Shown here: positions 56,601 through 64,000 of the stretch, one piece after another | Position numbering within the stretch: the first letter of the stretch is position 1 | Layout of the letters: each line of letters starts with the position of its first letter | NCBI GenBank assembly: GCA_030248135.1 | Contig: JASANC010001276.1 | Span: 62,001 to 126,000 of the forward strand | DNA from: Theristus sp. LFF4_11 | Taxonomy: Eukaryota; Nematoda; Chromadorea; Monhysterida; Xyalidae | Direction of reading: 5' to 3' | Length of the DNA: 64,000 nt | The notes under the pieces: model-generated | The model's input: the letters and a program-made list of their open reading frames with translations, nothing else | Told to the model about the DNA's origin: nothing | Databases searched by the model: none | Position numbers and translations under genes: made by a program

Positions 56601-59600
56601 ATTAAAGCGCCGAAACCTGCCAGGTTTAATTAGGATTTTAAGATTATAGGTTTTTTCAACTAAATTATGTTTTAAATCATTTTTAATTTTATTTTTTTCA
56701 CATTTTTAATCAGTGTCTTTGTGTGTTCACATTCACGTATTATACGAATTTTATACACTCACACACAAATACAAATCTACATTACAAAAGAAACTTTCCT
56801 TCAATTGGGTCGCATCCTGAAGGAAACTTACCCTAAATTTGGTATTTTGGGTATTTTTGTCCAGTTTGGGAATTTGCTGCTCAATAAAAATTTCTAATTT
56901 GTTTTTTGAATATCGCTCATCATTCTTTAGCAGACTTTTCTACACTTTTTGGCTCAATTTACAGACTTTTTATTTTATTTTTATAGTCCGAGTTACCAAG
57001 GATCAATTCTGCCCAAATAAAAGGGGTTGTTAATGGTTGGAACCTTGTTTTTAGGTGCAAATAGGCATTTTTCAAATTTTTAAATGTCAGCATCGTGTTC
57101 TGCGTCAAAAATAACCCCAATAACAAAATGTCACACACAAACTCTAGTTTCCTTTTCCTTTCGGAACCCAAAGCAAATACAAATTTGAACGAAAAATCTA
57201 TATTTCAGGCATTTTGAGGGTAGTATCTTGCTAAATTAGTTTTTTAACAAAAGCGAAATGATGTTTATCAGACTTTATTGCATGTCCGTGTCCATTTTCA
57301 ACAACAACGGAGAAACTTTCCTTCAACTGGGTCGCATCCTGAGGGAAACTTACCCTAAATTTGGTATTTTGGGTATTTTTGTCCAGTTTGGGAATTTGCT
57401 GCTCAATAAAAATTTCTAATTTGTTTTTTGAATATCGCTCATCATTCTTTAGCAGACTTTTCTACACTTTTTGGCTCAATTTACAGACTTTTTACCTTAT
57501 TTTTATAGTCCGAGTCACCAAGGATCAATTCTGCCCAAATAAAAGGGGTTTTAAGGGTTGGAACCTCGTTTTTAGGTGCAAATAAACATTTTTCAAATTT
57601 TTAAATGTCAGCATCGTGTTCTGCGTCAAAAATAACCCCAATAACAAAATGTCACACACAAACTCTAGTTTCCTTTTCCTTTCGGAACCCAAAGCAAATA
57701 CAAATTTGAACGAAAAATCTATATTTCAGGCATTTTGAGGGTAGTATCTTGCTAAATTAGTTTTTAACAAAAGCTAAATGATGTTTATCAAACTTTATTG
57801 CATGTCCGTGTCCATTTTCAACAACAACGGAGAAACTTTTCCTTCAATTGGGTCGCATCCTGAAGGAAACTTACCCTAAATTTGGTATTTTGGGTATTTT
57901 TGTCCAGTTTGGGAATTTGCTGCTCAATAAAAATTTCTAATTTGTTTTTTGAATATCGCTCATCATTTTTTAGCAGACTTTTCTACACTTTTTGGCTCAA
58001 TTTACAGACTTTTAACCTTATTTTTGTAGTCCGAGTCACCAAGGATCAATTCTGCCCAAATAAAAAGGGGTTTTAAGGGTTGGAACCTCGTTTTTAGGGG
58101 CAAATAGGCATTTTTCAAATTTTTAAATGTCAGCATCGTGTTCTGCGTCAAAAATAACCCCAATAACAAAATGTCACACACAAACTCTAGTTTCCTTTTC
58201 CTTTCGGAACCCAAAGCAAATACAAATTTGAACGAAAAATCTATATTTCAGGCATTTTAAGGGTGGTATCTTGCTAAATTAGTTTTTTAACAAAAGCGAA
58301 ATGATGTTTATCAGACTTTATTGCATGTCCGTGTCTATTTTCAACAACAACGGAGAAACGTTCCTTCAACTGGGTCGCATCCTGAGGGAAACTTACCATA
58401 AATTTGGTATTTTGGGTATTTTTGTCCAGTTTGGGAATTTGCTGCTCAATAAAAATTTCTAATTTGTGTTTTGAATATTGCTCATCATTCTTTAGCAAAT
58501 TTTTCTACACTTTTTGGCTCAATTTACAGACTTTTTACCTTTTTTTATAGTCCGAGTCACCAAGGATCAATTCTGCCCAAATAAAAGGGGTTTTAAGGGT
58601 TGGAACCTCGTTTTTAGGGGCAAATAAGCATTTTTCAAATTTTTAAATGTCAGCATCGTGTTCTGCGTCAAAAATAACCCCTAAGTACAAACTTTCAGAC
58701 CAAAAAGAGCAATTTCATAAAAATCGAGTATTTTGGGCACCAAACTTTGGACCCGTCAAAATGAATGAGCGCCCGTGGTTTGAAAAAATCGAATGCATGG
58801 GTGAAATGCGCATGGACGGGGACTATAACGACCTGTAGTTCCCACACCTGCATTTTGAAATTTATGGTCATTTTTTGGCAAAAAACTGCATTTTTGACCG
58901 TTTTTGGAGTACCCAAATTTTGCACTTTTTTGCCCCTTAAAAAGGTAATTTTCATCCAAATTTTTTTTTGAAATTTGAGCTGTTAGCGCAGGTTCTGCGC
59001 TTTCGTTTGATACCCGGATGAAGATATAAGGCCAAAGGAGTGCAGAGTTACGGCCATTTTTGTGCAAAAACGGCAAAAATCGTGTTTTGCTTGACCTGGC
59101 TTCGGTTTCAAGGCCCCACAGCTCGCCACAGTGGGTCTTAGGGGCTGAAAATTTTTTTGGGAGAGTTTCTTGCGTATATCAAACTATTCCCCCTATCAGA
59201 ATGTCGAAAACTGAAAGTCGAAAAATTGGCTGGCCGCGGCTAACAGGCATTAGGGTCGTCTGAGTCGCGGACGGCCTCTTAAAGGTCCGCTGTTTCACAC
59301 GTTGCCAATGGTGCGAGTTTGTTTTTGTGGACTGTTTGAAATACATTTTTACAAGCTCGCGTTTCAGAGCTGCATGCGCAGACGTTTGAATTTCGCGCGC
59401 TCGGAATGCGAATGTGGATGTGGATTTAAGCGTGATAATGGATAGTCAATCACTCTGCCTCCGCAGCTCAAGAACACAGTTTTAAATCAAACCTGTGCGC
59501 TTTGCGTTCTGTTGGCGAAATTTGGGCGGAGAAGCAAAACTAACATAAATCGCTGCATAGTTGACTGAACCGTTCTCTGCTGCCACGGCACATCTGCATA

Positions 59601-62600
59601 AACCGCTGACTAAAACCAAATTGCGCACGTGCACCTAGAGATGTCAAGAAAAAAAAATTTTCTATTTTTTTCTTTTTTAAAAAAAAATATTTTTTTTTAA
59701 TTTTTTTTTTAAATGAAAGTTGTTCAGAATTTTTCAGGGAGTCCGAATATCACCATCTGAGGAGCCACCGACTTACCATATGACCCCCACTCATATGGGA
59801 GGAGGGTGAAAATTTCAGACTTGGTTTCGGCGACCCCATTTTCCCACCGACGACATCACGTCTCGTGTTTTGCCTCTCAATTCACCTCAAATAACATGGA
59901 AACAAGTTCAACAACAAACCGGTGTGATCATGCTGACGACACGAGGCGAAACAGCAACGAGCAACCAACGAAGTTACGCTTGCAGTGGCAGACAGTGCAA
60001 TTTCCACCTTTCGAGATCCTGAAAAACGATGCGTAAATGTGAGTTCTCTGCTTCTATCTCACCTTAGCGACATCGGAATTTGTTGAACTAGCCTTTGCGA
60101 CGCTCAAGTACTTCAATGGGCGAGTCGATCATCACTCACCAAGGCTGAAAACAGTCGATAAATCAATCCAGAATACCACCTGCAGCGTTGAAGACTAAAG
60201 CGCCATTCATGGAGGTTGAAGCGCGCTGAAGCGCGCTGACGCGCTTCACTTTGCTACACATTCACGAAGCAAAAAAACAGCGCGCTTCAGCGTGCGTCAG
60301 CGCGCTTCAGTTTTGGAGCACATGCGCATTCACGGACGCGCGCGCTGAAGTGCGCTGAAGCGCGCTGACCAGCTTCATCATGAATGATGAAATGAAGCTG
60401 CGTCAGCCGCTGCGGCATTTGATGTCCGGACATCAAATTTGTGTGTGCAAAATCGCTGATTGTTGCTGTCAGTGACAATCTTTCACAAATGTTGCAAGAC
60501 TTTTTTGTTAAATCATTTAGTACTTTTCTGACAGATTCTGAACAGTATTGTATAGCGTAATTAGTCTCAAAATAAGTGTGACAGTGAGAATACGAATACT
60601 CAACAAAGCATAAAAGTAGTGCAAGAAATTTATGTGAAATTTATGTGAACTGTACCCGTGCGACGGTGTGGGGTACTGATTTGCGCAGCCCTTAAAACCG
60701 GTGTGCAGCCCGCAAGAACAAGCTTTGCTTCATTGCAAAAAAAGTTTCCTCAACGGCAGCACATGATTAGTGAATGTTGCACAAATCAAAAGATCAAAAC
60801 ATTCACTGAAACGGCGAAAACAACGAATCGAAGCGGTATATAGTGTGTACTAAACAGCACGTACGGAGACAACACAGACAACAGCACAAAACGATAAAAC
60901 TGAATGACGTTTAATGAACAAACACCTAGAGAGGTTCCCACCTGTCAACTACTATAGTGCAGTGGTAACGTGTTGTGCCTGTCAGCACAGAGGCCAAAGT
61001 TCGAAACCCGTCTGAGCCCAGTTGTTTTTATCGTTTTTATCTGTTGGTTTCTTTCACAAACGCAGCACAATAAAACTTACTGTATTCCTCAATTAATTTA
61101 ATTTTACCACAATTAAATTCATTCCCTTTTTGGTCTGCATCTATCACAATTGAAAGCGCAGAAATTATGCAAATACGTTTCATTTTTCAGACAAGCCGCT
61201 GCGGCATTTGGGGTCCGGACATCAAAAGCCGCAGCGGCTGACGCAGCTTCATTTCTTCATTCATGATGAAGCTGGTCAGCGCGCTTCAGCGCGCTTCAGC
61301 GCGCGCGTTCGTGAATGGACAAAAAACCTAAAAAGCCGCAGCGGCTGACGCAGCTTCATTTCTTCATTCATGATGAAGCTGGTCAGCGCGCGTCAGCGCG
61401 CTTCAGCGCGCGCTTGCATGAATGGGCCTTAAGTGACAAGGTGAAGTCAAAGAAAATTTTTGTTGAACTTTCGAAAAATTATGCCAAAAACGGCATTTTC
61501 AGGGCACATTAAAGAAAAAATTTCAAAAATTTTTAATAAAAAAAATAAAAAAATGCTCATTTTTTTTTACTTTTTTTAAAAAAAAATTTAAAAATTTTTT
61601 TTTTGACCCTTACATCTCTACGTGCACCCAAATGTCACCACTTTTACAACGCATCTCTTACTGTTGTTGCTTTGTGTTCACAGTGCGTTCTCGCCGCAAT
61701 CATCATCGTCGCCTTGAAGGGAATGTTCGTGCAGTTCGAACAGGTCAAGGAACTCTGGCCGGTCTCGAAGTTGGACTTGGTACGTTTCACTGTGCGCTGC
61801 ACCGGTTCAAAGCTGGCGTTCACACTAATCTGACTTTTGGTGAAGCATGAAGTCGAAAATAAGCATCCCGGACTGCAGGCGATCTGGCTGGTCACATTCC
61901 TGGCGACCGTCGGTTTGGACGTGCGCTGGGGCTTGATGGTCGGCATCGGCTTCGCACTCTTCACTGCCATTCTTCGATCGCAGCGGTTGGTCGAATTTCA
62001 GTGGTTTTTGGTAACACGGAGAACTCTTGACTCTTGACTTTTGCAACACGGATACCACTGACTCAGACTGGTTTGTTCACTTTGCCTCCAACGTTACTTT
62101 CGTTGGCTATCAGTGGGCAGACACTGTTCAAGCTGAAAAAAGACTGCCCCTTCAGACCCGCCCGTTTGTGGGGAAGTGTGAAGAAGCATTACAATGCTTT
62201 TCTTACGGTAGATCATCTGTTGATTTATTGAACATTTAGCCCGCCGTCAGTGATTCTTGGACGTCTGCCAAACACGGAAATTTACCGAGACGTCAGACGG
62301 TATAAAGCGGTCAGTGTTTTTTCACATGAATCACGTTTTTTAAATCATTTTCCACACTAGTGTGTTGATCTGACAGTTTGTGTTGATCGTCGAATCATTA
62401 GAAAACATAATCAAACAGGCGAACCATTTTCATTTGCTGCACTTTTCCAAATAAATAAATTCAACATGCCAACAATTGCACTGAAAACTCTTGCGCGTTT
62501 TTTTCTGCGGTCCAGATGGAAATGATGCCGGGCATCTCGGTCTACCGCTTCGACTCACCGTTGACGTTCACGAACTGCGAGGTGTTCCGCGACAAACTGT

Positions 62601-63700
62601 ACAGCCACTGCGACATCAATCTCGATGCGGCGCGAAAGGCGTTGGACGAAAAGGAGCAACGTGACAAGGAACGCCTCAGGCAGCAACAGGAGACGAACAA
62701 GCAGACGGTCGATGATGGTGACACGCCAAAGACGATCGATCCGACGGACACCGTCGTTAGAGTGCGTTGTTTTGATGCTTGCGATGGAGGTTTTAATGGG
62801 GAGTTGGTCGTGCTCGGGCACCAGAATTTCCGCTTTAGTTCACCATCTTCTTTATTTTTTATTTGTACGCGCGCCGGTTCCGGAAACCCGAAGATACCAA
62901 ACTCCGGCGGAGACGGGCAATACTGCCCCGAGCCCAATTTTACCCTCGGCTCAGGAGGGAATAGACCATTAGATGTTCATTGGTCACTCTAATTTTCCAC
63001 GAGTATGTCTTGTCCACAGCGAGGTTCGAACCCGGTACCTACAGAACTGTAGGCCGAAGTTCTGCCGCTACGCCATGGACGCGACGGATCTTCACTTCAC
63101 CGACAGTCTGCTTTGCTGCGTGCGCTATGACAACCAGATGTTTTGAAAGCATATGACGTCATTTCCTTCGGACACGTTTGAGTAAATATCGATGATATGA
63201 CAGTCAGCCGCCACCCCCATCATGGGGGAGGGGAGGAAACACCCTGCCCTCATGTCCTTTGTTTCTTGAAGCCCGTCAGATTCTTTCACAGGATGCCGAG
63301 CACACGAAACATTGAATTTTAGCCGAATTGAACAGCGGGCATCCGGTGGGTCGGCACAAATCAAAAGCTTCATTGGTGGCCTAGTGTGGCTTCGTTCCAA
63401 CCCGATTCCGTTGTTTCTTCTTTCGCGTGCTCTGTATTCTGCTGAAAAAAGATGAACAGGTTGAATAAAAAAGCAGTGCGTGTGTTGCAGTCGCCGAGCC
63501 AGACGACACCGCTGAGCAAGCGACCGCAGCAGCACCAACACGAGCACGCGGGCGCGGCCGACGTCGACGAGAGCATCCTCGAGAACGGCGAGCTCAGCAC
63601 GGTGCACGACAAGACGCTGCCGGAGCTGCCCGATTTCGTCATCCTCGACTGCTCCGGCTTCAACTACGTCGACTTCATGGGGCTGCACACGTTGCGCAGT
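46302..63700 (+). CDS. SLC26: SLC26 anion transporter (sulfate permease / STAS family), 3' partial
   Basis: Multipass exchanger for chloride, bicarbonate, sulfate or related anions. Exons: 46302-46427, 46603-46822, 47173-47283, 48255-48336, 48663-48870, 49549-49713, 50287-50442, 51124-51206, 51409-51556, then 52426-52539 or 53789-53902, 61684-61779, 61879-61985, 62240-62309, 62516-62761, 63491-63700, and beyond the window. Phases agree throughout. Diagnostic blocks are [81 protein letters not shown] and [14 protein letters not shown]. The STAS domain begins [19 protein letters not shown], has a charged insert, and continues [20 protein letters not shown], with the rest off the edge. The transmembrane segment expected between the alternative exons and 61684 was not found. 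Confidence 0.95.
47371..48144. mobile_element. Possible element with AGGGTTG / CAACCCTAG ends
   Basis: In SLC26 intron 3. Left AGGGTTGGTTGACATAGG followed by AAAAAACCGGTTTC; right AAAACCGTTTTTTACAACCCTAG-type end, so the two ends are roughly inverted. There are several AAACCGGTTTT-like palindromes inside and no coding frame. Confidence 0.5.
48489..48645 (+). repeat. Dispersed repeat, GGACTCGGATC family (copy 3)
   Basis: Third copy of the repeat at 16014-16180, with GGGACTCGGATCACTTTTGC, CCAATTTTGAATTGCCGC and GCGCATTGAGTCTCGCG. It lies in SLC26 intron 4, ending just before the exon 5 acceptor at 48661. Confidence 0.65.
49135..49385 (+). repeat. Two copies of the GGGTCTCCGTACT family
   Basis: 49135-49205 and 49312-49385 both carry the GTCTCCGT...CAGTTTT.CGGAGTTTT core and a CGCGAAATAAAATG-type end, as in the POLD3 intron copy at 8657-8730. 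Confidence 0.6.
49800..49965 (+). mobile_element. tRNA-derived SINE (copy 3)
   Basis: CCTGGGTGCTGGCGCG head, GGGGATCGAGCCC box B, body GGCACTTAATGACAGAG and tail AACATCGCCTAAAAGC. It lies in SLC26 intron 6, in host orientation. Confidence 0.78.
50146..50200 (+). repeat. Dispersed hairpin repeat (copy 2)
   Basis: CTGACGAGCCTGGGGGCGAAA followed by CCGCAAGAAACAGTGCTTGC, which repeats the 3' part of the copy at 17866-17940. The first hairpin loop is shortened here. It lies in SLC26 intron 6. Confidence 0.6.
50371..50763 (+). repeat. 88-bp exon/intron duplication around a homopolymer-rich insert
   Basis: 50371-50458 and 50676-50763 are identical by eye and contain the last 72 nt of SLC26 exon 7 plus its donor region. 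The 217 bp between them include an inverted piece of the 4210-5238 element (about 50483-50550) and long runs of A and T (50551-50660). The second copy can splice to exon 8 as well, but has no upstream half exon. Confidence 0.88.
51004..51050. repeat. CAGTCGAACT-family fragment
   Basis: Begins ACAGTCGAACTCTAAATTAT and continues GAGCTGATTGGTTGGTG, matching one arm of the palindrome at 30102-30267. Confidence 0.6.
52426..52539 (+). other. SLC26 alternative exon A (anion-site segment)
   Basis: 114 nt, phase 0 at both ends, acceptor ACCAG and donor GAG|GTTGGA. It encodes 38 residues running from [17 protein letters not shown] to SRSE, aligned to the family segment that contains the S-x-x-L/M-x-R-S anion-site motif (here SASLTRS). 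The usual ESTGG-like continuation is replaced by SELES. Confidence 0.8.
52540..53788. other. Intron between SLC26 exons A and B
   Basis: 1.25 kb, T-rich on the plus strand. No repeat family or exon was recognised. Confidence 0.5.
53789..53902 (+). other. SLC26 alternative exon B (anion-site segment)
   Basis: 114 nt, phase 0 at both ends, acceptor TTGCGCAG and donor CAG|GTAACA. It encodes 38 residues from [14 protein letters not shown] to KTQ, aligned to the same segment as exon A (here STALARS, preceded by Pro as in vertebrate SLC26). It shares 9 of 38 residues with exon A, including the Ser, Leu, Arg and Ser of the motif. Confidence 0.85.
56226..56290 (+). repeat. Dispersed hairpin repeat (copy 3)
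   Basis: CGCACTGACGAGCCAGG, a loop of about 20 nt, then CCTGGCGAAATCGC. The stem pairs GCCAGG with CCTGGC. It lies in the centre of the 5.2-kb foldback element. Confidence 0.6.
56458..56525 (+). repeat. Dispersed hairpin repeat (copy 4)
   Basis: Near-copy of 56226-56290 with CGCACTGACCAGCCAGG and CCTGGCGAAACCGC. The two copies differ in a few bases, mostly outside the stem. Confidence 0.6.
56770..58690. repeat. Four tandem ~521-bp units (right arm of foldback element)
   Basis: Each unit contains GGTATTTTGGGTATTTTTG, then GGCTCAATTTACAGAC, CCAAGGATCAATTCTGCCC and GTCAGCATCGTGTTCTGCG. Unit starts are spaced 521-522 bp apart. The same units occur inverted at about 54665-55690. Confidence 0.85.
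60187..61433. mobile_element. Nested GC-rich inverted-repeat element
   Basis: Starts AGCGCCATTCATGG and ends GCATGAATGGGCCT, with TAA on both sides as a possible target duplication. The arms at 60187-60440 and 61200-61433 are inverted (GCGCGCTTCAGCGCGC, TCATTCATGATGAAGCTG, GTCCGGACATCAAA), the right arm partly duplicated. Between the arms is an AT-rich core with a tRNA-like segment at 60953-61022. Confidence 0.75.
60953..61022 (+). mobile_element. tRNA-like (SINE head) sequence
   Basis: Box-A-like TAGTGCAGTGGTAACG, a small TGTGC/GCACA stem, and box-B-like AGTTCGAAACCCG. The arms do not form a full cloverleaf with a 7-nt anticodon loop, so this is read as tRNA-derived rather than a functional tRNA. 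Confidence 0.55.
62868..63080 (-). mobile_element. tRNA-derived SINE or tRNA pseudogene
   Basis: On the minus strand the segment 63080-63012 has a 7-bp acceptor-like stem (GTCCATG with TGTGGAC), box A TGGCGTAGCGGCAGA, an anticodon-like stem CCTAC/GTAGG and box B GGGTTCGAACC. It is 69 nt and has a 6-nt anticodon loop, so it is probably not a working tRNA. GC-rich downstream sequence to about 62868 may be the SINE body. It lies in SLC26 intron 15. Confidence 0.5.
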
Positions 63701-63881
63701 GTGAGTGACTGGTGCAGCGTGTATCAGCCCTGGCCTGGCGGTGCTCAGTCGATGCGTGCCCGTGTAATCGCACTCGGCTGTTGCTTTTCTGGTGGCTCTG
63801 ATGAAACTTTTTAAAAATCGAAACGCGACACAACAATGCACGCGTTCATGGTTATGATTCAGCTGATCATCGTGCATGTGT

Positions 63882-63976
63882 TAAGGGGCATTCATGAAGC
63901 AGTATTTAGTGACCACGTAGCTATGTTTTAACGCCGCTATGCGTCACTAAATACTGTTTCATGAATACCGCTTTCG
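63882..63976. repeat. Palindromic MITE, CATTCATG family
   Basis: AGGGGCATTCATGAAGCAG at the left and ACTGTTTCATGAATACCGCT at the right, with inner TATTTAGTGACCACGTAGC and its inverse TATGCGTCACTAAATACT. This is the cleanest short copy of the family. It lies downstream of the last visible SLC26 exon. Confidence 0.7.
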
Positions 63977-64000
63977 TCGCATAAAATATTTTTATACTGT

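Larger units (their letters stand above)
54092..59278. mobile_element. 5.2-kb foldback DNA element flanked by TTAA
   Basis: The termini are inverted copies sharing GTCCGCGACTCAGAC, and the first ~600 bp of each arm are inverted matches. TTAA lies directly outside both ends (54088-54091 and 59279-59282). Inside are tandem units of about 521 bp: two forward in the left arm (about 54665-55690) and four inverted in the right arm (about 56770-58690). A central spacer carries two hairpin repeats. There is no transposase-like frame; repeated short frames are by-products of the units. It lies in the SLC26 intron after exon B. Confidence 0.85.
59636..61620. mobile_element. hAT-like non-autonomous element with nested insertion
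   Basis: 1,985 bp with inverted ends TAGAGATGTCA and TTACATCTCTA and a perfect 8-bp target duplication CGTGCACC (59628-59635 and 61621-61628). The outer part is homologous to pieces inside 43050-44249. A CATTCATG-family element is nested at 60187-61433. No transposase frame. It lies in the SLC26 intron just before the exon at 61684. Confidence 0.88.

Noticed and set aside
54732..58076. Repeated 60-75-aa frames within the 54-59 kb region
   Set aside because: They are by-products of the ~521-bp repeat units and appear in both orientations with different stops; no protein family is recognised.

Overview
The window is eukaryotic nuclear DNA, most likely from a nematode. Genes are intron-rich, coding exons are GC-rich against AT-rich introns, and there is a perfect (TTAGGC)n tract (the nematode telomere unit) plus several degenerate telomere-like blocks inside repeats. 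A many-intron gene style (14-21 exons for housekeeping genes) and relaxed 5' splice sites suggest it is not a compact Caenorhabditis-type genome. The species cannot be named from the sequence.

Genes, left to right: RRN3 (TIF-IA, RNA polymerase I initiation factor, minus, 14 exons, 12-7179); POLD3 (DNA polymerase delta subunit 3 with a C-terminal PCNA-binding box, minus, 9 exons, 7613-11395); RFC1 (large clamp-loader subunit, plus, 21 exons, 14430-33470); a seven-transmembrane receptor (plus, 34522-37670); ribosomal protein L35/uL29 (minus, 38719-39797); a small single-exon secreted orphan (plus, 45512-45952); and an SLC26 anion transporter (plus, from 46302, running off the right edge). A secreted vWD-C8-TIL protein gene (minus, 21674-23968) and a gag-only LTR retrotransposon (minus, 18684-21301) both sit inside the 8.3-kb intron 7 of RFC1. 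Exon models were built by hand; splice phases agree at nearly every junction and exceptions are stated.

Three genes serve basic nucleic-acid metabolism: POLD3 and RFC1 both act with PCNA and are transcribed divergently around an intergenic block of about 3 kb, and RRN3 licenses Pol I. The rest is dense with mobile DNA, mostly non-autonomous: hAT-like elements with exact or near-exact 8-bp target duplications (12704-13120, 40650-40982, 41022-41479, 59636-61620), a 5.2-kb foldback element flanked by TTAA (54092-59278), CTAGGGTT-ended elements, tRNA-derived SINEs, and several palindromic MITE families, often nested.

The most interesting observation is in the SLC26 gene: two divergent exons of identical length and phase (52426-52539 and 53789-53902) both align to the same transmembrane segment carrying the Ser/Arg anion-site motif. 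This suggests mutually exclusive splicing that swaps the anion-binding site. The following transmembrane segment was not found and would have to lie in a 7.8-kb intron filled by transposons.
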